The notes: a model not told the origin generated them from the letters alone. A stretch of DNA of 16,224 bases from an uncultured Bacillota bacterium (GCA_946546075.1 CAMNNV010000010.1:1-16224); one strand, 5' to 3'. Shown: positions 1-7,931, numbered from the stretch's first letter. Translations and numbers: made by a program.

Positions 1-733
1 GCGCTCCAAAGGTCATGCACGAGCCGAAGCGGCCTCCTGCCACCCTCGTGACTTTGCCCGGTTCACCCATAGCCATGGTGACTATCGGTTTATGGACTCT
101 CTTTCTCAGATAATCAGTCGCCCTCAAAAGGTCCTTGGCTTCCTCCACTGTGTGGGCCATGGCGGCGACTTTGTACATGTCGGCACCGTATTTTGCCATC
201 GCTGCTACCAGCAGGACGATCTCATTCGGCGATATCATTTCTTCAAAGTCATGGTAGGAAAGAATGACGTTCACATCCTCATCGTGGATCATCTCCACGC
301 GCTTTTTGAGAAGTCTTCCTCCTATACCACCGAATTCCTTCTTATACCCTTTGACTTCCACGTCGATGAAGTCCGGCAGGCCCGATTGTGCCATGAACAC
401 CTGGACACCCTCGACCATTTCATTTGTCAGATCCACCATACCCCCCTGACCTTTCGTACGTATGGTGAATATTATCGGTCTTCCTTCTGATATCATCTCG
501 ATATCATCCATGATCTTGAGCATATCAAGATATAAATCAGACCCCATTAACTTTTCTTCGAGATCGGTGACTTCGGCCAGATAATAATCTGCTCTCCACT
601 CGATAACCCCTGCTTGCTGTCTGATGGCCTCTGCACACTGCTTTGCGATCTCGTCTCTGGTGGTCCCCGTCAGGGATACTGCCATGAGAGGCTTGCCCTG
701 CCCGAAGATCGTGTCTCTGATCTGCAAGCTCAT
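1..733 (-). CDS. aroD: 3-dehydroquinate dehydratase, type I (3' end outside window)
   Basis: Type I dehydroquinase of the shikimate pathway, which dehydrates 3-dehydroquinate to 3-dehydroshikimate through a Schiff base in the cytoplasm. The reading frame was translated from the minus strand: 244 residues are visible, and the last 20-25 residues expected from the E. coli enzyme (about 252) lie outside. Landmarks are VIEWRADYY near residue 43, IIFTIRTKGQGG near 87, the catalytic histidine H161 in YHDFEE, the Schiff-base lysine K188 in DMYKVAAM, and TMAMGEPGKVTRVAGGRFGS near 219, all in family order. The start is the ATG at 733, preceded by AGAGGT. The upstream ECF gene ends in a terminator, so aroD has its own transcript. 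The family call is secure; nothing is broken in the visible part. Confidence 0.95.
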   Translation of the reverse strand, partial: MSLQIRDTIFGQGKPLMAVSLTGTTRDEIAKQCAEAIRQQAGVIEWRADYYLAEVTDLEEKLMGSDLYLDMLKIMDDIEMISEGRPIIFTIRTKGQGGMVDLTNEMVEGVQVFMAQSGLPDFIDVEVKGYKKEFGGIGGRLLKKRVEMIHDEDVNVILSYHDFEEMISPNEIVLLVAAMAKYGADMYKVAAMAHTVEEAKDLLRATDYLRKRVHKPIVTMAMGEPGKVTRVAGGRFGSCMTFGA

Positions 734-781
734 CTTTTACCTCTTTCTTAAGATCAAGTTACCTGTGCATTTGATTCAATT

Positions 782-790
782 ATTATATCA
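782..790 (-). promoter_or_regulatory. Extended -10 promoter element for aroD
   Basis: The minus strand reads TGATATAAT, a perfect extended -10 (TGN plus TATAAT). No good -35 hexamer lies 16-18 bases upstream, which is tolerated by extended -10 promoters. Transcription would start near 775 and give a leader of about 40 bases before the aroD ATG at 733. The site lies between the terminator of the preceding gene and aroD, the expected place. Confidence 0.5.
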
Positions 791-843
791 GATAATAACG
801 CTTCACGCCATACGACGTGCGGTTCAGCTGATGCCATGTCGTC

Positions 844-879
844 AAAAGCCCATGGGTGCATTCATCAGCTCCCATGGGC
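844..879 (-). terminator. Intrinsic terminator after the ECF S-component gene
   Basis: A perfect 9-bp stem (GCCCATGGG with CCCATGGGC, 848-856 and 871-879) with a 14-base loop is followed on the minus strand by TTTT (847-844). It lies 38 bases past the stop codon of the ECF gene. The run of T is short, so termination may be incomplete. The stem would be equally stable on the plus strand, but no T run follows there. Confidence 0.6.
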
Positions 880-916
880 ATGATATCTATGTTCTGTCAA
901 GGTGGCTTCAGCGTAT

Positions 917-1480
917 TTATGATGTCGGCGCCTGCGCTCTGTAGGCAAAGAATTTCTTCACCGGCGTCTTGAACAGGGCGGTGTTGATGAGTACTGCTAC
1001 CACCATGCCTGCTGCAAACTGCCCGATATTCCAAGGCACTCCGAGAGCTGCTACGGCCCAGTTGCCGTACATGATGCCCTCAGCCCCGAAATATGCTGCC
1101 GTCTCGAAGGCTCCTGCGATGAACATGCTGATGATTTCCGCCGTGATCAGCCTGCTTCCGGAAACGAGCCTGCTTCCTACAGCCTTCTGGAGCACCAGCC
1201 CAATGATCAGCGCCATGACACCTTTGATCACGAAAGTCCACGGCGCCCATACGGCAAATCCGCCGATCAGGTCTCCCATCATTCCTCCTGCCGCTGCCGC
1301 AAAGGCTCCGCGTTTCCATCCGAGGACCATGATCCCCAAAAAGATGACGGCGTCACCAAGATGTACGTACCCCTGGGTGAACGGTATCGGCACCCTGATA
1401 AAAAGGATCGCGATCGCGATCAGTGATATGAATAATGCCGTAAGAACAAGTTTTAATGCTTTATCATCATGTGTTCTCAC
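917..1480 (-). CDS. ECF transporter S component (PF07155-like), vitamin uptake
   Basis: A 187-residue, almost wholly hydrophobic protein with five to six membrane segments (about 10-30, 41-56, 58-75, 80-100, 112-130, 148-170). It resembles substrate-binding S components of energy-coupling-factor transporters: HLGDAVIF at 40-47 and WAPWTFVIKG at 78-87 match the family pattern. S components capture a vitamin and dock on a shared EcfAAT energising module, which is not encoded here. The start is a GTG at 1480 with GAGGTG five bases upstream; no in-frame ATG fits. It is single-gene and divergent from a MocR regulator, a context seen for vitamin B6 and related transporters, so pyridoxine-type substrate is an inference. 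Riboflavin or hydroxymethylpyrimidine remain possible from sequence alone. Confidence 0.8.
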   Translation of the reverse strand: MRTHDDKALKLVLTALFISLIAIAILFIRVPIPFTQGYVHLGDAVIFLGIMVLGWKRGAFAAAAGGMMGDLIGGFAVWAPWTFVIKGVMALIIGLVLQKAVGSRLVSGSRLITAEIISMFIAGAFETAAYFGAEGIMYGNWAVAALGVPWNIGQFAAGMVVAVLINTALFKTPVKKFFAYRAQAPTS

Positions 1481-1512
1481 AGTAACACCTCTTTTCTAAT
1501 CAATCTGTTTTG

Positions 1513-1555
1513 TGTATACTATAATAAACGGATTTTGTCGTTAATAAAATATACA
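1513..1555. promoter_or_regulatory. Divergent promoter/operator between ECF gene and MocR gene
   Basis: The only intergenic space between the two divergent genes is AT-rich. It carries TGTATA (1513-1518) and its inverted copy TATACA (1550-1555), and within them a second imperfect dyad (TAATAAACG facing CGTTAATAA, 7 of 9 positions). A perfect TATAAT is present on the plus strand at 1520-1525 and TATTAT/TATAGT on the minus strand at the same place, both with poor -35 hexamers. Weak -35 boxes plus overlapping symmetry suggest a site bound by the MocR protein to control both genes. The assignment rests on position and symmetry only. Confidence 0.4.
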
Positions 1556-1593
1556 ATAATTATTATTTTTATAAGTACAGTTTGGAGAATGCC

Positions 1594-2982
1594 ATGAAAG
1601 AACTATTCCCGATACTCGACCAATCCAGAACGGAACCATACTATCTTCAGTTGTATAAATACATAAAAAAAGAGATCACAAGCGGATCTCTGCTGGCAGG
1701 AGACAAACTGCCATCCCTTCGGAAGCTGTCAAAATCAACGGGTCTGAGCATCACCACCATCGATCAGGCTTACAGCCAGCTGGCCGTGGAAGGTTATATC
1801 ACCAGCAGAGCCCAGTCCGGCTACTACGTGAACCAGCTGAATCTGACAGACAGACTGGATATGCACGAAGGAGAACAGTTTTCTTCCGATTCTTCCGTAC
1901 TGGAGGAATCCATGGCATCCAGCAAGCCATCTATGTACTACGACCCGGAGTGTTTTGACTTCAATAAGTGGAAAAAATGCATGAGCAAAGTCATGAACGA
2001 ATTCCCGGAATCCCTCTTCTTCGAAAGTGATCCACAGGGCGAAGCTGGTCTTCGGGCAGAGATCGCCGAGTACCTCCACATGTCCAGAGGTGTCATATGC
2101 ACACCGGAGCAGATCGTCATCGGCGCAGGTACCCAGCAGATCACAGGACATCTCGCCACGATTTTGCGAAGGCTGGGCATAGAGCACGTGGCCATGGAAG
2201 ATCCGGGGTATATGCCGGTGCGCAATATGTTCCGGGACCGCGGCTTTGCCATCACCGACGTCCGGGTCGCACAGGACGGACTTTGCATCGAGAAGCTCCC
2301 GACGAATATCCGCACGGCGGCCTACGTCAGTCCTTCGAACCACGTATTCACAGGGGCCATCATGCCTGCAGGAAGACGGTACCAGCTTCTCACCTGGGCA
2401 AAGGAGAACGACAGCTACATCATCGAAGACGACTACGACAGCGAGCTTCGCTATTTCGGACGCCCCATCCCTTCTCTGCGAAGCCTGGAAGGATCGGACC
2501 GCGTGATCTACCTGGGGTCCTTCTCGAGCACACTTTTTGCGGCAGTAAAGATCAGTTATATGGTGCTTCCTGCCGATATGGCGATGATCTTCACTGCCAT
2601 CGCTTCGGACTATTCCCAGACCTGCTCCAAGCTGGAGCAGCTCACCCTTGCCATGTTCATGGAGACCGGCGCATACCAGACCCATCTGAGAAAACTCCGA
2701 AAGCTCTACTCCCAGAAGCTGAATGCCGTCACGAAATATTTTTCGGCCAATGCGGCTGATTTTATCGAGATGAGAAATTCCAGATCGGGAATCAACCTGC
2801 TGATCCGTCTGGCCACAGACAAGCCTGCAGAGACAATAAAAAAGGATGCCGCTAAAGTGGGCATCCCCGTTACTCCTCTTCAGGCAAGGAATCTATATCT
2901 TCTTTATTATAATCAGATCCCTCTTGGTCAGATCCCGGAAGCTCTGGAGGCTCTGACTGACGCATGGCGCGGCGCCTCATGA
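1594..2982 (+). CDS. MocR/PdxR-type regulator (GntR helix-turn-helix plus aminotransferase-like domain)
   Basis: A 462-residue regulator. Residues about 12-80 form a GntR winged helix (KLPSLRKLSKSTGLS, then TTIDQAYSQLAVEGYI). Residues about 115-455 have the fold-type I aminotransferase pattern: GAGTQQ at 178, DPGY at 203, SPSNHVFTG at 246, IIEDDYDSELRY at 276 and VIYLGSFSSTL at 304. In GabR and PdxR relatives the last motif reads TFSK, where the lysine binds PLP; here S312 replaces it, so cofactor binding is absent or non-covalent. The ATG at 1594 is chosen over a TTG at 1582 because GGAG sits six bases before it. It is divergent from an ECF S component, its likely target. The 3' end overlaps yfhO by 113 bases, tail to tail. 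Confidence 0.88.
   Translation: MKELFPILDQSRTEPYYLQLYKYIKKEITSGSLLAGDKLPSLRKLSKSTGLSITTIDQAYSQLAVEGYITSRAQSGYYVNQLNLTDRLDMHEGEQFSSDSSVLEESMASSKPSMYYDPECFDFNKWKKCMSKVMNEFPESLFFESDPQGEAGLRAEIAEYLHMSRGVICTPEQIVIGAGTQQITGHLATILRRLGIEHVAMEDPGYMPVRNMFRDRGFAITDVRVAQDGLCIEKLPTNIRTAAYVSPSNHVFTGAIMPAGRRYQLLTWAKENDSYIIEDDYDSELRYFGRPIPSLRSLEGSDRVIYLGSFSSTLFAAVKISYMVLPADMAMIFTAIASDYSQTCSKLEQLTLAMFMETGAYQTHLRKLRKLYSQKLNAVTKYFSANAADFIEMRNSRSGINLLIRLATDKPAETIKKDAAKVGIPVTPLQARNLYLLYYNQIPLGQIPEALEALTDAWRGAS
2838..2866 (-). terminator. Intrinsic terminator of the yfhO operon, inside the MocR coding sequence
   Basis: On the minus strand GGATGCC, a nine-base loop and GGCATCC (2866-2860 and 2850-2844) are followed directly by six T (2843-2838). 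The hairpin begins four bases after the yfhO stop codon (2872-2870). It lies wholly within the MocR reading frame on the other strand, near codons 415-425. Confidence 0.75.
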
Positions 2983-5554
2983 TTTTCGGAAGCAGGAGGC
3001 ATATCCCCGCCAGCAGCAATATCGAAAGGATCGTCAACAGCAGCCCCGGTATGAATCCAGGCGGCATGAAGGACAGCTCGATCTCGTGCTCTCCGCTGGC
3101 AAGATCTATGGCGATGAACACTTCACCGGCCAGCTGATCGATATGCTTGCTCCGTCCGTCTACTTTGAGGCTCCAGCCCTTCTCATACGGAATGGATGTG
3201 ACCAGCACGCTGTTCACTTCAGATGCATCGACTCTGCCTTTGATGGATCTTTCGCTCCACTCATCTACGATGAGCGGCTCTCTTGCTATGATGCCGTATG
3301 CCTTGTCCCATTTCTCCTGATCGATGGACACAGCATGGCACACGATATTGCCCATGTTGCCTGCGTCATATCCCAGTTCGACACTGAATGTGCCGCCTTC
3401 TTCTACTTCACCTATATTGACTACGGAGCCACAGTCTTCTCTTATGAAGATGCCGTCTTCGGAAGAATCTGTATATGCGGTGATCTCTCTGCAGTTGTCT
3501 GCCTCACAGAAGACGTAGTACTTACCCGTCTGCTCTGCCGTGTAAGTGAACTTCACGGTGCTGTCTTCGGAATCATTATCCGCTTCAGCCGACCAGGCTT
3601 CGTCTCCGTTGTAGTCTATAATCATGTTTTCGGCATCGATCTGCGGATCTTTCGCCTCGATGAAGACATCTTCCACTTCCTCTTCCGTTGCTGCCCTGAC
3701 ATAGTCGTCCAGCACGCTGAAAGGATTATCAAGGTTGACGTCCCATGACCAGATGTCCTGGCCTGTGATGTATCCGATCCCCGGTGCATACTTGTTCTCA
3801 TAGAGATAGCTGTCGCCCGAACCTGCCATAAATGTCAGGTCGCTGTCTTCGATCTCCGAGCTCTTGCCGATGATGTATTTGACATCTAAGATGGCGTTTG
3901 TCACAGGATCCGTGAGGACATAGTTATACCTGTTTCTTCCCGGCTCACCCTCAAGTCCGATATTCTCCATAGTGAAGGATGCGTTTGAATTGATGGAGGA
4001 TGAGAACTGGGACACACCTTTGTAATGGTAGAAGGCAGGTGTGTTGAGAATGAAATTATCATCCACTTCTACTCTGGCGAATTCATCATCCACCATTTCT
4101 ACGAGTTTCCTCACATCGGAGTAGTTCTCGAAATAGTAGTCTCTGTCGGTATTGCCCACGAGTTTGAAGTCTGACGCCACGGTGAAGCCGAGTTCCACGG
4201 CCACCACGAAGGTCACCATCCAGGTCAGGTGTTTCCTGGTGATGATGCCTTTTCGGTATGTCATCAGGATGACGGTATAGGCCACCAGAAGCACGCCGCC
4301 CATATAGAAATACACGTCGCTGTTATCGATATCGTCGATCAGGATCTGCTGTCCCAGGACGCACCAGCCCAGTATGCCTGCCATGGCGGCCCATATCGTA
4401 GACGGCTTCACCTTGCTCAGCCCGAGGAATTCCTTATAGGCCATGCCTACGAGGAGGAAGCTGACGACGAAGGAATACCGGAACGGAAGCTGGTTCGGGA
4501 AGTGGAATCCGTGCCATATAAAATCCAGTTTGTTCACATTCATGCAGAGGAGCAGGAATGCGAGAAGGCCCAGATTCAGACTCTTCTCCCTGAGCTTGAT
4601 CGTCTTATCTGCAACGTAGAAAACAACGAGTATCACAACGATGAGGCCGCAGCAGATATTCGGAAGTCCCTCCCGGAAGGTCAGCTGGGCATTCGGCAGC
4701 AGCTGATTGAGGACCTGCATCGGATTGTTATAGAATGTCCACTCCTCAGGAATATCAGAACTGATGTAGTAGGTGTTCTGCATGCTGTAGTACGTCGGGA
4801 GCAGCATGACGGCTGCCATGGCTATTGCGAGGAACGAATAACCTACCGACTTGAGCGTCGTCACGAGACATGACATGGCACTTGCACCCTTTGTATGGAT
4901 GAAATACGTCACCGGGTAGTAACAGAGGATGAAGATGCATACCATGATGGAAATGTAGTAATTACAGAATACGGTGAGGGCCAGGCAGATCACGTACAGC
5001 ACAGGGCTCCTGCCGTTTACGATCCGGTTGAGTCCCATGATCACCAGCGGAAGAAGGAGCACCGCATCCAGCCACATGATGCACCAGAAGTAGCCCATCA
5101 CGTATGCGCAGAGTGCATAAAGGGTAGCGAATGCCGAAGTCCCCAGATCGCATGTTTTGTAGGTTTCTCTCAGATAGATGGCCATGAAGGCTCCCGCAAG
5201 ACCGATCTTGATGAGGAGTATCGTCGTGACACCCTCCATGAGTCCCGTTGCCGGGAAGAGGATCAGTATCAGATTCAGCGGGCTTGCCCCGTAATAGGCG
5301 ATAAGGTTCCAGAAATTGCTCCCCGCAGCGCCGTCCCAGGTGTACAGAAGCGTATCTGCCGTCTGGAGCTTATGCTGCAGCTCACTCAAAAAAGGCACAT
5401 ACTGGTGATACATATCGATCACCGGTATCTGCTGTGATCCGAACGGATAGATCCCCGTCACAGCGAAGGCTATCGCCACGAGGATCACCGGCATGAAGAA
5501 TGCCGCGAATATATACCTGTTGTAAAACAAAAAGTGCTTGATCCTAGTCTTCAT
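2870..5554 (-). CDS. yfhO: YfhO-family multi-pass membrane glycosyltransferase (GT-C type)
   Basis: An 894-residue YfhO-family protein (PF09586). The first half has about a dozen membrane segments; the first extracytoplasmic loop contains D47 and HQY at 50-52, the usual acidic active-site position of GT-C enzymes. NQLPFRYSF in the middle and IPYEKGWSLKVDG near the end are family hallmarks. A large extracytoplasmic region follows the multi-pass part, then a last membrane helix and a short charged cytoplasmic tail. In Bacillus subtilis YfhO works with the adjacent CsbB to decorate lipoteichoic acid with a sugar; the same gene pair here overlaps by 11 bases (ATGAAGACTAG). The acceptor in this organism cannot be told from sequence. 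The C-terminal tail is encoded antisense to the MocR 3' end. Confidence 0.9.
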   Translation of the reverse strand: MKTRIKHFLFYNRYIFAAFFMPVILVAIAFAVTGIYPFGSQQIPVIDMYHQYVPFLSELQHKLQTADTLLYTWDGAAGSNFWNLIAYYGASPLNLILILFPATGLMEGVTTILLIKIGLAGAFMAIYLRETYKTCDLGTSAFATLYALCAYVMGYFWCIMWLDAVLLLPLVIMGLNRIVNGRSPVLYVICLALTVFCNYYISIMVCIFILCYYPVTYFIHTKGASAMSCLVTTLKSVGYSFLAIAMAAVMLLPTYYSMQNTYYISSDIPEEWTFYNNPMQVLNQLLPNAQLTFREGLPNICCGLIVVILVVFYVADKTIKLREKSLNLGLLAFLLLCMNVNKLDFIWHGFHFPNQLPFRYSFVVSFLLVGMAYKEFLGLSKVKPSTIWAAMAGILGWCVLGQQILIDDIDNSDVYFYMGGVLLVAYTVILMTYRKGIITRKHLTWMVTFVVAVELGFTVASDFKLVGNTDRDYYFENYSDVRKLVEMVDDEFARVEVDDNFILNTPAFYHYKGVSQFSSSINSNASFTMENIGLEGEPGRNRYNYVLTDPVTNAILDVKYIIGKSSEIEDSDLTFMAGSGDSYLYENKYAPGIGYITGQDIWSWDVNLDNPFSVLDDYVRAATEEEVEDVFIEAKDPQIDAENMIIDYNGDEAWSAEADNDSEDSTVKFTYTAEQTGKYYVFCEADNCREITAYTDSSEDGIFIREDCGSVVNIGEVEEGGTFSVELGYDAGNMGNIVCHAVSIDQEKWDKAYGIIAREPLIVDEWSERSIKGRVDASEVNSVLVTSIPYEKGWSLKVDGRSKHIDQLAGEVFIAIDLASGEHEIELSFMPPGFIPGLLLTILSILLLAGICLLLPKIMRRRAMRQSEPPELPGSDQEGSDYNKEDIDSLPEEE

Positions 5555-6488
5555 CTATGTTTGATTCCTTTTCGATGTAAACAGGTCTCCCCTTGGTCTC
5601 CATGTATATCCTGCCCATGTATTCCCCAAGGAGGCTGAGGATGGCGACGGCCAGTCCTCCAAAGAACAGTATCAGACAGAGCAGGGATGCATATCCTGGT
5701 ATGTCCTTGCCCATGACAAGCGTTTTCACGATCTCTATGATAAAGTACAGCGCGGATCCCACCGTTACGAGGCATCCAAAGGCTCCCACGAATTTGAGCG
5801 GGGATGCTGCGAAATCCAGGAAGCCGTCGAGAGCATATTTCACGAGGCCAAACGCAGACCATTTGCTCTCTCCTTCCAGGCGTCTGACGTTCTCGAATTC
5901 GATCCATTCTGTGCGGAATCCTACCCATGCGAAGATCCCCTTCGAGAACCTCTGTCTCTCAGGCATGCTGCAGATGGCCTTGACCATGCGTCTGCTCATG
6001 AGCCTGAAATCCACGGCGCCGTCCGCCAGCTGTATATCGCTGTACCGGTTCATCAGTTTATAAAACATGCGGGCACCGAAGGAACGTATCCTCGGCTCGC
6101 CTTTTCTCGTGACTCGTCTTGCCGCGCAGCAGTCGCAGCCCGTCTCATCGATCCTTCTGACCATCTCTGGGATCAGTGCAGGCGGATGCTGCAGATCGGC
6201 GTCCATGATCAGCGCCAGTTCCCCCTTGGAGTTTCTGATGCCGGCATACATAGCAGACTCCTTGCCGAAGTTTCTTGAAAGGGATATGTACTTGACATTG
6301 TCATGACCCCCTGCCAGTTTTCTTATCTCATCCAAAGTACCGTCGATGCTTCCATCGTCAACGAAAATATAGCAAAACCTGCAGTCCGCGATCTCCGCAA
6401 CGGCTGCATTCGTTTCGCCAAAAAGCCTCGCTATGTTCTTTTCTTCGTTGTAGCACGGTACGATAATATCTACTTGCCGCATATCCAT
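5544..6488 (-). CDS. GtrB/CsbB-type polyprenyl-phosphate glycosyltransferase (GT2)
   Basis: A 314-residue family 2 glycosyltransferase anchored in the membrane. It loads a sugar from a nucleotide donor onto undecaprenyl phosphate on the cytoplasmic side. Visible motifs are IIVPCYNEE at 8-16, VDDGS at 43-47, the metal-binding DAD at 96-98 followed by LQHPP, RFSKGIFAWVG near 180 and GESKW near 206. Two membrane helices at about 232-258 and 265-290 are typical of the GtrB/CsbB/DPM group. The ATG at 6488 is preferred to a GTG at 6491 because GAGGAG is then correctly spaced; it shares one base with the apbE stop (TGATG). With yfhO downstream it forms two parts of a three-component glycosylation system; a separate small GtrA flippase is not present here. 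Confidence 0.92.
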   Translation of the reverse strand: MDMRQVDIIVPCYNEEKNIARLFGETNAAVAEIADCRFCYIFVDDGSIDGTLDEIRKLAGGHDNVKYISLSRNFGKESAMYAGIRNSKGELALIMDADLQHPPALIPEMVRRIDETGCDCCAARRVTRKGEPRIRSFGARMFYKLMNRYSDIQLADGAVDFRLMSRRMVKAICSMPERQRFSKGIFAWVGFRTEWIEFENVRRLEGESKWSAFGLVKYALDGFLDFAASPLKFVGAFGCLVTVGSALYFIIEIVKTLVMGKDIPGYASLLCLILFFGGLAVAILSLLGEYMGRIYMETKGRPVYIEKESNIDED

Positions 6489-7552
6489 CACTTCTCCTCG
6501 GACAGCGTAAGCTCTACTCCGTCAGTGGCCGTCACCTCATCCGCTGCATTGATGAATACAGCCTCGAGATGCATATCAGGATGCTCCTTCTGAAGCTCGC
6601 TGATGAGTGCTTTTGCCTTCTTTTCCCCCATAATAAGACAGCTGGTGCTCAGACCGTCACAGAATCCGGAATTTCCTCTGTCGGCGATGATCGTGACCGC
6701 CTCGAGATCCGTATCGGCAGGATAGCCTGTGTCAGGATCCAGGACGTGATGGTACAGTTTACCGTCCTGGGTGAAATTCCTCTCATATATGCCTGAAGTG
6801 ACAAGTGTCTGATCCGCGGAAGGTACGCTTCCTACGATCTCGGTCCTGTCACTGTAAGGTCTCTCGATCCCGATCACAAAAGGTGTGCCGGAGGATTTCT
6901 CTCCGATGGTGACCACGTTACCACCGAGATTGACGATGGCACGGGAAACCCCTTCCTCCTGCAGGACTTCTGTGACTCTGTCCGCGATGTATCCCTTGGC
7001 GATGCCGCCAAGATCGATGCTGCAGGCAGGATCTTTTAATCTCACTTTGTTGCCGTCGATCTGCACGTTATCGACATCGACGTGGGTCAGGGCTTCCTTG
7101 ATCCACCCGGCATCCGGGACCTTCGGGTCCTCTCCTGTGAAATCCCACTTCGCAGAGATCTCACCAACAGTGATATCGAAGCTTCCATCTGAGATCTCGT
7201 CCATCTCCTTGGCCAGCTTCAGCACTTCGATGGTCTCGTCCTTTACTGTCACATACTCACCCTTTGCATGATTGATGGCGTAAACATCGCTCTCCTTCAC
7301 CGTCCTGCTGAGGATCTTCTCCATCTCTCCCAGCTTATCGAAGGCCGGTGTCAGGCACTTATTGGCATCTTTTTCGTCCATTTCGTAAATGGTGATCTCG
7401 CAGGTGGTGTCAAGATAGTATCCCGACTGGCTGACCGGCTCTGCCGCTTTGCCACTGCACCCTGTCTGTGATATAATCACTACTGCTGAAAGGAAAACCA
7501 ACAGCAGTACTTTTATTGATATATTGATATGTTTGGCTCTTAGTTCAGACAT
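6488..7552 (-). CDS. apbE: FAD:protein FMN transferase, lipoprotein form
   Basis: A 354-residue ApbE enzyme, which attaches FMN from FAD to threonine in D-x-x-[ST]-[GA]-A-T motifs of exported or membrane proteins. Conserved stretches: SDGSFDITVG at 121-130, IDLGGIAKGYIAD at 179-191, VNLGGN at 207-212, YHHVLDPDTGYPAD at 267-280 and GLSTSCLIMG at 300-309. The N terminus is a lipoprotein signal: a hydrophobic run at 15-27, then SQTGC with C32 as the lipid site; Q at -3 is atypical. The ATG at 7552 gives a normal signal peptide; longer starts would run into the divergent gene. Likely substrates in this window are RnfG and RnfD. It is translationally coupled to two sugar-transfer genes downstream, an odd pairing. 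No convincing promoter was found; it would lie inside the divergent gene. Confidence 0.95.
   Translation of the reverse strand: MSELRAKHINISIKVLLLVFLSAVVIISQTGCSGKAAEPVSQSGYYLDTTCEITIYEMDEKDANKCLTPAFDKLGEMEKILSRTVKESDVYAINHAKGEYVTVKDETIEVLKLAKEMDEISDGSFDITVGEISAKWDFTGEDPKVPDAGWIKEALTHVDVDNVQIDGNKVRLKDPACSIDLGGIAKGYIADRVTEVLQEEGVSRAIVNLGGNVVTIGEKSSGTPFVIGIERPYSDRTEIVGSVPSADQTLVTSGIYERNFTQDGKLYHHVLDPDTGYPADTDLEAVTIIADRGNSGFCDGLSTSCLIMGEKKAKALISELQKEHPDMHLEAVFINAADEVTATDGVELTLSEEK
7450..7478 (+). promoter_or_regulatory. Promoter for the NusG-II/Gx gene pair, inside apbE
   Basis: The plus strand has TTGCCA (7450-7455), a 17-base spacer and TATAAT (7473-7478) preceded by TG one base away, a near-consensus promoter with an extended -10. 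Transcription would start near 7485 and give a leader of 80-85 bases to the ATG at 7569. The element lies in the part of apbE that encodes its signal peptide, so this leader is antisense to the 5' end of the apbE message. Confidence 0.6.
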
Positions 7553-7568
7553 GATACCCCACATGATT

Positions 7569-7931
7569 ATGTTCAAAAAAGCTGATATTTTTCTTACCAT
7601 CGGCCTGATCATCATCGGCCTCGCCATGACCTGGTTCTTCGCCTCCGGAAAAACGGATCCGGAGCTGCTTCGCGTGAGCGTAGATGGTGAAGTTTACGGG
7701 ACGTATCCTCTCTCAGAGGATCGCCAGATCGATGTGAAACAAGCTGGTCACACAAATAAGATTATCATATCAGACGGGACTGTTGCAATGGCATTTTCTA
7801 CCTGTCACGGTCAGGACTGCGTCAAGTCCCATGCAATAAGCAAAAGCGGTGAGCAGATCGTGTGTCTTCCTAACAAAGTCGTTCTCGACATCGAAGGAGG
7901 TGAAGCCGGCTATGACTCCGTCTCCAGGTAA
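7569..7931 (+). CDS. NusG domain II-containing membrane protein (EetA-like)
   Basis: A 120-residue protein with one N-terminal membrane helix (about 7-25) and a small extracytoplasmic NusG domain II (PF07009 pattern). The domain has the family signature with three cysteines: STCHGQDCVKS at 77-87 and IVCLPNKVVL at 97-106. The start MFKKADI matches the common start of this family; ATGs at 7563 and 7551 are also possible and none has a good ribosome site. Despite its name the domain is not the transcription factor. I recall this family with a Gx protein as EetA and EetB in the flavin-based electron-transfer locus of Listeria, and it is common next to apbE or rnf genes in clostridia; its biochemical job is unsettled. 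It overlaps the next gene by 20 bases. Confidence 0.82.
   Translation: MFKKADIFLTIGLIIIGLAMTWFFASGKTDPELLRVSVDGEVYGTYPLSEDRQIDVKQAGHTNKIIISDGTVAMAFSTCHGQDCVKSHAISKSGEQIVCLPNKVVLDIEGGEAGYDSVSR

Noticed and set aside
1735..2685. A 316-residue open frame antisense to the MocR gene.
   Set aside because: It lacks domain character, is rich in His, Arg and Cys as shadow frames are, and the opposite frame is a clear MocR protein.
3086..5437. Three plus-strand open frames of 180-220 residues antisense to yfhO.
   Set aside because: No ribosome sites or recognisable domains; they mirror a well-supported membrane protein gene.
7644..7665. A perfect 7-bp hairpin (CTCCGGA with TCCGGAG), and another, ATCCTCT with AGAGGAT, near 7704-7720.
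   Set aside because: Both lie inside the NusG-II coding sequence, have no T run, and are expected by chance in coding DNA.
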